Shown here one piece after another: positions 11,516 to 22,742 of a stretch of DNA of 64,000 bases (position 1 is the stretch's first letter; the number at the start of each line of letters is the position of its first letter). The DNA lies in the NCBI GenBank assembly GCA_023014485.1, contig JAJOZX010000880.1, positions 62,001 through 126,000 on the forward strand, read 5' to 3'. The translations under genes were made by a program, and so were the position numbers. This DNA comes from Bathynomus jamesi (Eukaryota; Arthropoda; Malacostraca; Isopoda; Cirolanidae). The notes below the pieces were generated by a model. The model did not search any database and was not told the DNA's origin. It saw nothing but the letters and a program-made list of their open reading frames with translations.

Positions 11516-11983
11516 TATAATATATCTATAAATGATGACGTCATAACTAAGAAATATGACGTAGTGGAATTTTTTCATTAGTTCTTCTTAAATCAGCGCA
11601 TAAAAATTAGTTTAAATCACAAATTCTTCTTTCAGATACAGAATCTTTTAAAAAAAAAATTTTTGACCAGTCAATTAATAAGTTTAGCGTGTGAATGGGT
11701 TTATTTCCTTATCTTCGTAAAGTACATAAATGGACGTTCATTGGAAACCATTTTGGAGGAATGTAAAACGTAAATTACTTTGTCATTTTCAATCTCTCGA
11801 TTAATTTCCTATTCACTTCAATTTATAAATGAATAACATGGAAGGACAAGGCATATAAATACCTTAACTAAAGTGTAACTCTTTCAGAGTAGCGAGATAA
11901 ATACTGTATACTTCAAAATAGTTTATATTACATCATTTTAGTCAAGTTTTCAAAACTGTTCGTTTGAAAAATCTTTCAGAAAA

Positions 11984-12322
11984 GACTCGGGTTTGACTCG
12001 GGTTTGACTCGGGTTTGACTCGGGTTTGACTCGGGTTTGACTCGGGTTTGACTCGGGTTTGACTCGGGTTTGACTCGGGTTTGACTCGGGTTTGACTCGG
12101 GTTTGACTCGGGTTTGACTCGGGTTTGACTCGGGTTTGACTCGGGTTTGACTCGGGTTTGACTCGGGTTTGACTCGGGTTGACTCGGGTTTGACTCGGGT
12201 TTGACTCGGGTTTGACTCGGGTTTGACTCGGGTTTGACTCGGGTTTGACTCGGGTTTGACTCGGGTTTGACTCGGGTTTGACTCGGGTTTGACTCGGGTT
12301 TGACTCGGGTTTGACTCGGGTT
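11984..12322. repeat. 11-bp minisatellite
   Basis: About 31 head-to-tail copies of TTTGACTCGGG, nearly all identical; one copy near 12180 lacks a T. There are no spacers, so it is not a CRISPR array. It lies within a GPCR intron. Confidence 0.97.
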
Positions 12323-12435
12323 ATTATTCTTTTATAGATGGAAGTTTTGCTTCCCTTATTTGCAATGGGTTGAAATTTTCAAAAATTTTCTACAGTTCAC
12401 TTACAATGTAGGATAAATTATTTAGTATGAGCTAA

Positions 12436-12600
12436 GTATGTAGCGAAGTGGTTTCGGTGTCGCACATTGGATGGTGAGGCCTTGGGTGCGCTCCCACTTG
12501 CTGGCTCCTGGGTTGGGTTGGGCCGGCACTCATCCTTCACCCTGTCACCCCATGGAGTACTCTCACCACAACGTAGTGGAAAAGCGAGTTTCCAGTCTGT
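12436..12600 (+). mobile_element. probable SINE, type 3
   Basis: It begins TGTAGCGAAGTGGTTTCGG, resembling a tRNA A box, followed by GGGTGCGCTCCCAC in the B-box position. The GC-rich body ends near CGTAGTGGAAAAGCGAG, in contrast with its AT-rich surroundings. Only one copy is seen here, so the call is tentative. Confidence 0.45.
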
Positions 12601-12788
12601 TGTCTATTATTAATATTACTGTAGCAGCAGTATACAGTCGCTTGCATGAAAAATTCCGGTAAAAGCGACAATTTATTTTGTCCAACACTAGTGGAGTTCG
12701 TTGTCTGATGATTTTGCTCGTCGTAAACGACGACAATTCAAAGTTACGCAATTTAACATTCTTTTAAAATATTTTTCTCTCCATTCAG

Positions 12789-13014
12789 CCTCGATGTCAA
12801 CCACAGTTTCCATTTTGACCCTCGTGACGTTGACGTTGGAGCGTCTAGTGATCATTAAATTCCCAGTCGATTCCCGTCGTTTGTGCAGATCGTCCCTCGC
12901 CAAGAGAAACTGCTTCGCCATCTCCCTCTTTAGCATCGTATTTAACATCCCTTATTGTCTTCTGTTTTACGTCGTCGACGGGAGAATCGTCTATAGCGGG
13001 TTTTCTTCAACTAG
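12789..13014 (+). CDS. class A GPCR exon: TM3, second intracellular loop, TM4
   Basis: Acceptor tttttctctccattcag, donor GTAAAAAC. It reads ASMSTTVSILTLVTLTLERL, with the TM3 DRY position as E-R-L, then the loop IKFPVDSRRLC and TM4 RNCFAISLFSIVFNIPYCLL. The first two bases complete a codon from the exon at 8073 and the last two join the exon at 20146. E-R in place of D-R and the NIP motif in TM4 are known from invertebrate peptide-receptor relatives. The intron behind it, 13015-20145, holds several transposons. Confidence 0.87.
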
Positions 13015-13462
13015 GTAAAAACTTCATTTTGAGGGGGACTTGCCAGTAAATAATTACTCGCCTCCTAATATTAATTTTTTGTTTCCACTTTACGTACGTT
13101 ATGATGTCGTAGCATAATGTTTCGGGTGTTATGCATTAAAAATTAAAATAATTAAACTGTGAAGCCAATAAAAAATGCAGAATTCATTCATGAACAAACG
13201 GCTAATGCTGAAACACCATGAAGAGAGAAAATTTAGTACTCAGGACTCCTGTACGTGTCGCATCTCTGCGACAAGTACAGTTGCGGTAACCTTCAATGTC
13301 ATAACGCAAATTATCGTCTGTTCCAGATCAGTTTTCACAAACTTTTCTCGGTATTAACGTGATTTTGTAAAATGGCTGCTTTCACGGGGTTCCATATTGA
13401 TTAAACATTTTCTGTATTTTCACACCTGCCGTCATGAGATTATACTGTATATATATTATGTA

Positions 13463-13544
13463 CAGGGTGTCCCATAAGTCGTCTCAGAAGAAAATTTAAT
13501 TTAAAATAAATTTTCCTACGAGACTGGACTTATGGGACACCCTG
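13463..13544. mobile_element. 82-bp palindromic mariner-type MITE
   Basis: The ends CAGGGTGTCCCATAAGTC and its complement are separated by only about 45 bp; flanked by TA. It would form an almost complete hairpin. From 13545 to 15264 the sequence is AT-rich with decayed reading frames; I recognise no gene there. Confidence 0.88.
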
Positions 13545-15264
13545 TATATATAAAATTACTGTGCAAAAGTTTGAATCCAGTTGGCACTTCATTATGCAGA
13601 TAGTATATCGAATTCAGTAAAGTAATTTTACCAATTATAAACCACTATTTGTTGAAATAAAAACCGAAATTATTTCTCAGTGAAAGAACGTCTTTACCAT
13701 AGGTTCCCCCAATCGGTGGGCCATGGTGGATTTTCTAGTGGGCCACAACTAGTGTTTGTAATGCTTCAAAATAAGTCAGATATACTACAAAAAAAAATAT
13801 ATATATATATATATATATCTAGGCCACCAACATTTATGACGTCACGTTGAAGTTTACAATCACGCAATCTTTTTTTCTTTAGATTCAATTTTTTTTTGTA
13901 ATTGTATGAAAGCAAACCTAGAAGCATTGGTGAAAATATTTCATACAATAAAATAGTTGCAGAGTCTAATTTTCTTACTAATGAACCTGCGTTGTGCCTT
14001 TATTTAAATCTATTTATCAAATATGACCCCGAAACATACGTTTTCTGATGAAGCAAATTAAATACAGACTAATAACGTTATGCAAAGGCTACAATATAAC
14101 CTTACGGAATAGTAACTGAAGGGCTTGTGAAAAGTTTGTCAATTTCTTTGACAACTTTCGACAAGCCCACCCTTGCGGAAGGCTCTGCTTACAGAAGCGG
14201 ATTATGTATATATTGACTACAGTCAAACGGAAACTAGTGAAAAACATTAATTTTTATAAATCATGTTGATAACCTAATCAAAAAATAATAAAACTGGGAC
14301 CACTGTTCTTAGGCACAGATCTGAAAGATCAAAACTATTCGAATCCGATATTAAATATCAGAAGATTAGATAACTAAAGGATAAGATACGGACGTAACTC
14401 CAGCAACTACTTTGTTGTATTCGAAATGCAGGAGACTACTGGTGTTCAAAGTTGACCTATCTACATTTAAACTTTAGACAAACATTCTGTCAAAGGAAAA
14501 GCTGTGGTATCAAGCATTATGGGTAAAGAAAAACAGAAGAGAAGAGCATTTACTAAAACGAACTGACAATTGCCGTCTAACTGTGGGCGGGTCAACTTTG
14601 ACACCAGTACATTTGTACAGTAAGGCAGCTGCTGGATTTAAATGTCTAAGTGGTCTAAGCCTCCGAGATTTTCTACAAGATTCTGATAGCTTTGATGGTC
14701 TAAAAGGTCTGCCCTTATCAGCAATGTTATTTCATTGTATTTCTTGACTAGGTTTTGAACACCTGTTTCAGAAACCTGTTTTTTTTCACTAATTTCATCT
14801 TGACTGCAATCTTCCTTTGTATAACGTTTTTAAAGTAGGCTTTATTTCATCAGAAAAAAATGCACTTTGGAGCCATATTTCACAGATTGATTTAGATAAA
14901 AGCATTACTAAAGTTAACCAGAAAGATTATCAATGGACAACAAATTAGAATTGTTTTTCTCTGTTCCTCAAGTAAAATAAGGTGCTTCTGCTAGATTTTG
15001 GCACACAAAATACCACGATGGATGCAAAATGTTTCCGTCACCCAAAGTTTTTGAACAAATTGAATTTAAATTTTGTTTCAAAAACAGGAATATGTGGGTA
15101 TAATTGGCACCATTAAAACTACACTTTTCGGGAGGTACTGGGGCCGAAGATGGTACTGTGGCACTGAAAATGGCTAAAATAGCAGTTAGATGAATTGCAC
15201 TTAATGGAGAGATCAGTGGTTTGCCAGCAAATTGAGGATATAACTAGAAACATTGGAACGGGAG

Positions 15265-15460
15265 CAGTGGTGGACAAAAGGTAATCGATTACAAATAAAA
15301 ATTACTGATGTCTGAAAAGTAAAGTATAAAGTAGAAATTACTCCGCTGCATTAATTATATTATAATTAATCCATAGAAGTAATTTCTACTTTATATTTTT
15401 AGTTACTTTTCTGACATCAGTAATTTTTATTTATAATCGATTACCTTTTGCCCACCACTG
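15265..15460. mobile_element. palindromic hAT-type MITE
   Basis: The ends CAGTGGTGGACAAAAGGTAA and its near complement flank a self-complementary 196-bp element. The target duplication AACGGGAG is perfect at 15257-15264 and 15461-15468. Confidence 0.95.
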
Positions 15461-15509
15461 AACGGGAGTGGGCGATAATACATACAGTATATATACTGTA
15501 TATTACGAG

Positions 15510-16748
15510 TAGTGATGTAGGTCACATCTACATCCGCGGAACATCCGCACATTTTCTCGCATCCGCATCCGCACTTTGGACTGCGGATGTCGTGCGGATG
15601 TGGACCGTTGAGATAAAATGTCATTAATAAGCGGAAATTATCAAATTCTACTATATTAATAGAACTAGTTCATTGTGCGCAAAAGTGATGCAAGCGACAA
15701 GACGAGAGGCTGTTCTTGTATGAAGTTACTCTTGCAACCTACTTAGATCCACGTTACAAAGCTAAGTTATTTTCACCTAGTACATTAGAACGAGTTAAAT
15801 CATCACTTGGCAAAGCAGTTGAAGAGCTTCAATCTCTTGAATCTGTCGCTTCGCCACCCACCAAAAGAATAAAAAAGTTTCAGTGACAGAACCAACACCT
15901 TCAACAAGCAAATCTATCACAGAATCTGTCTCTCAGTTTCTTGAGTCAAGCAGCAATGACGAGACCTACGCGATGTCAAAAGATGTAGTAAAAATGATCG
16001 AGAGCTATCACCAAGAAAAACGCCTGGCTGCATGTGACAATCCTAATAGTTGGTGGAAAAATACGCAGAATATCTATCCATACTTAAGTAAACTTGCGAG
16101 GAAACATTTAGCCTGTCCTCCAACAAACGTACCAAGCGAGAGATTATTTAGCAGTGCTGGATTAATATATGATGAAAAGAGAAACACTGGCAGCAGAAAA
16201 GGCAGAAAAATTAATGTTGCTTAAGCATAACCTTCCTATAATTAAGTTTGAACATTAAACGATGAACATCTTAGTTTACTTTATTTTAATTACTCATTTA
16301 TAAATATGCCTAATAAAACTTTAAACTTAATATAAATAGTTACCAAGCTAATTAAAGGAGGTTGGGGAAAGAGGTCGGTGGGGTGCATTTGAGTTGGGTT
16401 CACGTCCCGCATCCTGGTAACACAATTATGGTTTCTAATTGTGGCTGAAACTCAACAAAATATAACGAATTTATTTGCAGACGAATTCACTAGTTGATTT
16501 CTATATTAGTTAGATGCTTGATATTATTTTATATGTTCAGAGAAAAGTACAGCAATTATTGTACAATTAATCAATTGTACTACATTATAGCTACAGCTCT
16601 ATATAATAACTTATTATATACGTTAAACACAACAAATCTCGAATATATCCTAAAAAATAACGAAAATGTAGACATCCGCATCCGCGGATGTTGAAATCAA
16701 ACATCCTCATCCGCAGATGTGAAAAAAATGACATCCGCTACATCACTA
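15510..16748 (+). mobile_element. hAT element with ATCCGC repeats
   Basis: A perfect target duplication ATTACGAG lies at 15502-15509 and 16749-16756. The ends are TAGTGATGTAGG and its imperfect complement; both subterminal regions carry many ACATCCGC/GCGGATGT motifs. It contains a hAT transposase C-terminus. A related, coding-free copy is at 42419-42992 and shares an internal block ending in CTGGTAACAC (16424 and 42725). Confidence 0.95.
15722..16224 (+). pseudogene. ZBED-like hAT transposase C-terminal half
   Basis: After a frame break, the piece with ATYLDPRYKAKLFSPSTLE is followed by the ORF from 15883, which contains NPNSWWKNTQNIYPYLSKLA and VPSERLFSSAG. These are the insertion-domain end and the dimerisation region of ZBED-type hAT transposases. 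The N-terminal BED finger and the first catalytic residues are deleted, so it cannot transpose alone. Confidence 0.8.
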
Positions 16749-17183
16749 ATTACGAGTATATAAAACTGCGGGTAGTGGAAAAAATTTCACTTAGTTTCGA
16801 AATCAGCCCTGAAAAGTCAGTAAGGAACACCCAGCACAATCAGAGAACAATCTTTGTTGAACATGTAATTAGAGACTAGTATTTCGTACAGCAAAATATT
16901 CGTTTTGACAATCGCTTGAAGGTTTGCTTTCACACAAGAATATTGTTGAATTTATACACCAACAACCAATTACACTTCCCTAAAAGTTGTCGGAGATGCG
17001 TTAAAGCATAATTAGATTTTATTTGTATTGCAGAGACATTCTTTCAGTGACATAATTCGGGTCTTATTTTATAGTGATTCATCTTTAACCTACGAAATTA
17101 ATTTATTGAATTCAATTTTCTATCTAAGCGGGTACGAAGTGAGTACGACTTTGATGAAGTGCCAGGTAAACTCATATTGTACA

Positions 17184-20111
17184 CAGGGCCGTTTCTAGCC
17201 ATGATGGGGCCCTAAGCAGTATACCCATTTGAGGCCCCACCCCTCCATCCACCAACTCACGCCTTACTACATCACCTCAGCACACACATACAAAAAATGG
17301 CTGTGTTAATAAAAAACAATTATGAAACAATTTTAATGAAACATTTATGTCCAAAACAACAAATATGTACTTTCAGAAGACACAGAAAAAATATTCATGA
17401 AATTCCTGAAAATTAGCTTATACATTATTTAGAATAAATGACACAGAACTATGTATAAAAAAATAATGCAATTATCAACTACCAAACAATTACTAACTCT
17501 ACGATACAATCGTGTAATAGCTAACAGTTATACAGAACTGTTTGTATCTTCAAAATTTTTGCCTCCTAGATTTTTTCTGGGCGAAATCAACAAAACATAA
17601 AATCTCCCTGCCAACGTCCTGGTTGATGCTTATGATGCCAAGGCCACTGAGGCGATCCTGTTCCATTGATGATCTGAGGTAGTTCTTGATTAGCTTCATC
17701 TTAGAGAAGCTCCTCTCGGCTGACGCTACTGTTACAGGTAGAGTGCAGGCAATTCTTAGAGCAACCCAGAGATTGGGGTATAGTTCCTCCAGTTGTTTCT
17801 GATGAATGAAGGAGAGAAGCTCCGATGCAGTCATGTTGTGTGAAGTTAAAGTCGGCAGGTTCTTAATTTCGAGGGCCACTTCTCTTCCATCAATGTTAGA
17901 GTCATCTCCAAAGCTCAGTATCTTGGAGAGCTTTTCACACTTGCAGGACAAGTCTTCCTTGTTCATTGTGGTGAAGTTTAGGAGCACCCCAAATATGTCC
18001 CTCACATCATCTAATGTTTTGAATCTCATTTATTGACCCAATGGTACAAATCACCACACATGCAGGAGCTTCGTAAGCAAAGTGCTTTTTTGTGGATCTG
18101 AGCCTCTTCTCCTTCAGCACAGCCTCCACATTCATTTCCTCACATATGTCCCTAGCTTTAGCTGCATCAGCCACTACAAGATTCAGAGTGTGAGCCCCAC
18201 ATGGAACATAGAGTGCACGACAGTTCTTCTCTAATAACCTTGCCTGAACACCTTTGTTCTTGCCCTTCATGTTCGCTCCGTTGTCATATACTGTCCTCTG
18301 CAGTCATCAAAGTGAATATTCAGTTCATCTAGTCTCTTCAGAATCAGAACTGATGAACCCAGGCCTGTGCTTTCTGAAGCCTCAAGAAAACCCAAGAAGT
18401 ATTATTTTATTTCTGGTACTTCACCCATTTTAACAGTTCTGATAATAATCGACATCTGTTCTTGGTGGCTTATGTCTGGAGTGCAGTCTAAAATGAGAGT
18501 AATATTTAGCTTGTTTTATTTCTGCAACAATGGCATCCAAGATCTTCCCACTAATGGACCCAATGAGCTCATTTTGAATGACGTTTCCTAGGTAACTTGA
18601 ATGACTATATTGGCCACTTTCGACTCTGCTGATGTGTTGTTTCATAACTGGAACAAATTTGGCAATCAGCTCAACCTCCTTCAAGAAGTTACCATTGTCT
18701 CGATTGTACAATGTAGAGGAAGACCCCCTGAAAGCAAGGTTTCTCTCTGCCAGTGATTGGATTATACTTACAAGACGTGTGAGAACATCTCGCCAGCGTC
18801 TTCGCTCTACCTCCATCAATGACATTTCAATTTGGTCAATGGTCCTCCCAGTTTTTAGCCGCAGTTCCAGATCCTTCCATGTTATGAACTATTTTCATGG
18901 CCTTTCAGAAGCGAACCAACGTTTATCCAGTCCGAAAGTCCATCCGTAATTAGTTTGTACGACTTCCTTGAAAACACCTTGCAGCAGAAGCAATAAGGAG
19001 CATCATTCCTTCTAGAGTACATCAGCCAGCTTCGCTTTATTTTTTCCCCATTAATTAATGTTCTGTACATGTAATGGTGATGAAAGCTTCTAGCGTCCTC
19101 TCTTTCAGGGAATGTGAAATCTGGACTGATTTGAAATGGTCCTAGAGACACCAGATCTGTCTTCAAGGCATCTGACAGGACAACTGGCCAGTCATACGGA
19201 TCAAGCGGTGGAGCAGATCTTGGTTCTTGTTGATCAGTAGAAATGCCTGTGTGGTGTTTGAAGCTGAACAGAAGATGGGCCACTTGTTAGTTCATCAGGC
19301 TCTACTTCTATGCAACCTCAAACACCAGTAGAGGATGGTCCTGCTGTTGGCTCATGATGCTCATCAGGCTTTGCTGAGGATGGCTTTTCCAAATATTTCA
19401 GTAGTGCTCCTGAGAAGAGCATAACATTACATATTCTGTTAGATTTTGCTAAAACACTTATCTTGTTTGATAATTGATCTATGTGAACAGAATTTGAGGT
19501 GATGTGATCCATTAAATTTCACATTTCGAATTATAAATATTACAGAGACTAGCTTACTTTACACGATTCCTGAGCACTCGCCTAGCTTGATGGTCTACCT
19601 AACTTAGTTGCCTGAACTGTAATCATAAGAATATACAAGTGGCACATCTCACCTTTGCTACTGGAAAGCTTTTCCTCCTCTATTTTCTTCTTTTTCCGTT
19701 TCTCAGCTCCTGATGGATAATGTTTCATTTTCCAAGATGCACGAAGTCACATCTAGTTAACCACAACTAATCTGCTAAATAATAATAAGCATGATAATAA
19801 TGTTTCACAATACTAGAAAATTTAAGCATTTAGGAAAGTATAAGCATATAGTAAGAATAAAGTTAAATATAGAAATAAAATAAATAGTTATTTACACAAC
19901 GACCAAAACGTTTCGTTTGTCTCCGTTTTATCACATTTGTCTCACAAAAACTTTAATACGACAGTAATAATAATAAATAATAATAATAATAACCAGCTAT
20001 ATTCCTATCCTTGCCCACTGAGCTATGACCTGGGAGCCTGTCTAGGGGCCCCCTAGTAGCAGCGGGGCCCTAAGCGGCCGCTTAGTCTGCTTATGCCAGG
20101 AAACGGCCCTG
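17184..20111 (-). mobile_element. near-full-length hAT element, 2.9 kb
   Basis: A perfect target duplication ATTGTACA lies at 17176-17183 and 20112-20119. The ends are CAGGGCCGTTTCTAGCC and the complement of GGAAACGGCCCTG. It contains a full-length but broken transposase on the - strand. It inserted only 34 bp upstream of a GPCR exon (20146), so the intron's acceptor region is partly new DNA; the perfect duplication suggests a fairly recent insertion. Confidence 0.96.
17550..19512 (-). pseudogene. TTF-finger hAT transposase (ZMYM1-like), broken
   Basis: On the - strand from 19512: a lead segment, then at about 19080-18950 the TTF-type zinc-finger region (MYSRRNDAPYCFCCKVFSRK); at 18260-18150 CGAHTLNLVVADAAK; and at 17780-17650 SAERSFSKMKLIKNYLRSSM, the dimerisation motif. 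Such ORFs are often annotated as zinc finger MYM-type protein 1-like. Several frameshifts split the roughly 650-residue coding region. Perfect target duplications and TIRs around it show it is a transposon and not a host gene. Confidence 0.85.
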
Positions 20112-20145
20112 ATTGTACATCCCCATTATTTGCTTATTTGTGAAG

Positions 20146-20413
20146 GTATTACAAAATTCATAACTGGGTTCGTCTGGTCCTGCTCGGCTTCCTGCCTGGA
20201 TTAATCTTGACTGCGTGCAATGTTCTCCTGGTCCTCTCTTTAAGGAATACACGAAGGAGGCGCCGAAGCTTCATGAAGCCCCAAACAGTTGGCGCTTGCA
20301 GTTTTCCTTCCAATAAATGTATGGGTGTCGCATTTGATGGGACACGAAACAACTGCGGTGAAGAAATTGACGTGACTGAGACTGCCATTCCATCTCCGAA
20401 AGCCAACAAAAAG
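20146..20413 (+). CDS. class A GPCR exon: TM5 and third intracellular loop
   Basis: Acceptor tttgtgaag, with one base completing the Arg codon left at 13014. It reads YYKIHNWVRLVLLGFLPGLI then LTACNVLLVLSLRNTRRRRR: TM5 with its conserved Pro, followed by a strongly basic intracellular loop of about 60 residues with no hydrophobic segment. The donor GTTTTT is weak; the in-frame join to the exon at 20550 supports it. Confidence 0.8.
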
Positions 20414-20549
20414 GTTTTTACTTTTGATGTTTCCCTTTCGTGAAAAAGTCAAATGGTTTATGTGGCTTTTCAGGCTCTTTCATTACGTTTTCGTGAATAA
20501 AGTGACAATTAATCAAGACATAGGCCATATTGATGTTTTTATTGTATAG

Positions 20550-20728
20550 AGAAAAGTAACGTCTCTCTCTCCGGTGCTGAATCAGGAGCGTCGCGTGACG
20601 TTGATTTTGGTGGCGATGATCTGCAGCTTCCTCGTTGGAGAACTGCCGACGCACATCGCATCACGTTCCTCCGCAGTCTCCCTCCTCTTCCCTTCCAGAC
20701 CCTATCTCTTCCACGAGACTCCTTTCAG
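20550..20728 (+). CDS. class A GPCR exon: TM6 and third extracellular loop
   Basis: The acceptor ends TAG at 20549. It reads SPVLNQERRVTLILVAMICS, then FLVGELPTHI: TM6 with the usual basic start and a Pro near its outer end (E-L-P where C-W-x-P is common). The phase-2 end needed to join the last exon falls at AG before GCACGT (20729), so this intron would be GC-AG. A GT donor four bases later gives the wrong phase. Confidence 0.72.
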
Positions 20729-20783
20729 GCACGTTTCACCTCCAACAAGCACACACACACACAATAAAATTAATATGTATTGG

Positions 20784-21330
20784 CAGTGGCGGTTCCTCAT
20801 ATGGGCAATATGGGCAGCCGCACAGGGCGGCATTTGTGGAGGGGCGGCATGAGCGCCTGCAAAAAAATAAAAAATAAAAATAAATAATAAATAAAAATAA
20901 AAAATAAAATAAAATAAATAAAAGATCAATGACTTTGCATCAAGGAAGTAAGAAGAGTCAGGCTTTAGATGGCAGTTGTGCTGTGGTGCAATTTATTTTG
21001 TTTCTTGTTCAAAGTGTAGCATAATAATTACCCTCTTAAGTGTCTTATTCTATTTATGTGATAGAGCATTTGTACAATTTAGAAATTTGATTCTCTAGTT
21101 TATTTATGGCAGTTGTGCAATTTAATTTGTATTTTTCCTGTTCATAGTATCATAATTACATTCTCTTAAGTGAGTTATTCTATTTACGTGATGAAGGATT
21201 TGTAAAATTCAGAAATTTGAGTCTTTGTTTTGGTTCTGAAGTTCCAACAATTAGTCCAATAAAAAGTTATTTTGTGAAAGAGTTATGTCTGTCCTTTATT
21301 TTGGGGGGATTCGAATGTGTGTGTGTTGGC

Positions 21331-21381
<51 letters not shown>

Positions 21382-21407
21382 CGTCATGTAAGCTAGGACC
21401 GCCACTG
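20784..21407. mobile_element. hAT-type MITE with a 46-G run
   Basis: The ends CAGTGGCGGTTCCTC and the complement of TAGGACCGCCACTG sit in a perfect target duplication TGTATTGG (20776-20783 and 21408-21415). It contains an A-rich stretch (20856-20922) and 46 consecutive G (21336-21381). It lies in the last GPCR intron. Confidence 0.95.
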
Positions 21408-21723
21408 TGTATTGGTTAGTTTCGAGTGAGAAATGACTGAGTTGGTGATTAGGTTTATTGGTTGTAATATTTCATTTGCAAGAAGGATGAACTCCACACG
21501 GACTTCATTATGGAAAATAAGTAACGTAATCTCAGTGACAAATGAATGTCGTCGTTGCTGTAGTTGCATAATTTAGACGCCACACTAACAGCCAGGAGGG
21601 TCATGCATCAGAAGAGACCTGAGCAGTTTAACGTAGAAAATGATCAACAATCTAGTGTGTGTACAGTATATATACTGTAAGTTTTGTGGCCACCAAATTT
21701 TTTACAATATATTTTTTTTTCAG

Positions 21724-22108
21724 GGTTTTCAAAGTGCTTTCCACAGTGCTGATGAGCTGCCACTATTCATGCAACTTCTTCCTGTACTTCGCTTTCAACA
21801 AAAGATTCATAAGGGAACTGAGACGTCTGTGGACCCTACGAGTAAGACCCTTTTTCTCTGACGACAAAGAAAACCTTACTTCATCGAATTCATCCGACCA
21901 GGTACAGGGAAAAGAACGAATAAACGTCGAAATAAAAGTTCCTCCTCTTATTCAAAGAAAACGAGTGTGTCAGAGAAAACGTAAAGTATGCAGTACAACA
22001 CGTATAAGTGTTGAAGTTGGTCTCAGTAAAAGGACATACAGTGAAAATATCATCAATGAAAAAATCGTTATAAGGAAAAGTGTTTCCCAGTCTACCTCAT
22101 CATTGTAA
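21724..22108 (+). CDS. class A GPCR last exon: TM7 and C-terminal tail
   Basis: After a long T-run and CAG, the exon reads VFKVLSTVLMSCHYSCNFFL then YFAFNKRFIRELRRL. This is TM7 with the N-P-x-x-Y position as C-N-F-F-L-Y, as in several peptide receptors lacking the Pro, and helix 8. A basic tail of about 90 residues follows, rich in Ser, Thr, Lys and Arg. The stop is at 22106-22108 and an AATAAA signal lies near 22168. The gene is convergent with the glucosylceramidase. Confidence 0.85.
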
Positions 22109-22405
22109 CAGAAACGAAGGTTTTCTTTTTGTCAGATATGATCCGCCAAACCACGCGTAGAAACATTAATAATAAACTTAAAGTATAAAATAGAAGAAAA
22201 GATTTAAAACTAGAATTTACCTTCTCATTCGAGCTGAATGTTTGTCTGGGTAAAATGTAAATGACATTTAAAATGTACAAATAATACGTTAATCATTAAA
22301 AAAATAAAAACATGCTGATAGTTTATTTTCACTATCCTTCTCCGAATTACGCTTTATGATTGTCTTTTTGCCAATAAATAACGTAAGAATTATACGAGAC
22401 AAATT

Positions 22406-22532
22406 TCATATACAGTATATTGTGTCCATGAACCGAATCTCAGGAGCGTCTTGAGAGTGAAGACCGACGACTTCGGTCGTGACGATTCTAGTCACGTGTG
22501 ATTTTACATTAACAGAATGGGAGACCCGCACA
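22406..22532 (-). CDS. candidate last exon of glucosylceramidase
   Basis: The exon at 26206 ends in phase 2 inside the conserved L-N-(R/S) codon. Here an acceptor ctgcag at 22538-22533 opens a frame in exactly the needed phase. It encodes 41 residues ending in IRFMDTIYCI and a stop, about the length expected for the last beta-strands of GH30 enzymes. A - strand AATAAA follows at 22326-22321. Sequence similarity to known C-termini is weak and the polypyrimidine tract is poor, so this is a guess from phase, position and length. I saw no better candidate. Confidence 0.35.
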
Positions 22533-22742
22533 CTGCAGCGACTGCGACTCGAATCGCAGTTATCTTTTCTGTATATTATGTCACAACGGACCGGCGGCCC
22601 GGGAACTCCTTTTAACTGACTCGGATTTAGGTAGCCCAAGTTCGGGGCCCTAATCCCCACTTCCTTGGGAATATGGATGTTACCGTTCAAATATTGTTTT
22701 TAACCAAGCATGGACTTGTCACACACACATACATAATATATA

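Noticed and set aside
11984..12322. CRISPR-like repeat array
   Set aside because: Units are 11 bp with no spacers, in a eukaryotic intron; a simple minisatellite.
14100..15250. Possible gene between two MITEs
   Set aside because: Short peptide-like stretches in all frames but none matches a family I know, and stops are frequent; left as unassigned.
17550..19512. Host ZMYM1-like zinc-finger gene
   Set aside because: It lies inside TIRs with a perfect 8-bp duplication and carries the hAT dimerisation motif; it is a transposase.
20729..20860. GT donor at 20733 for the GPCR TM6 exon
   Set aside because: It leaves phase 0, which does not fit the phase needed by the TM7 exon; the GC donor at 20729 does.
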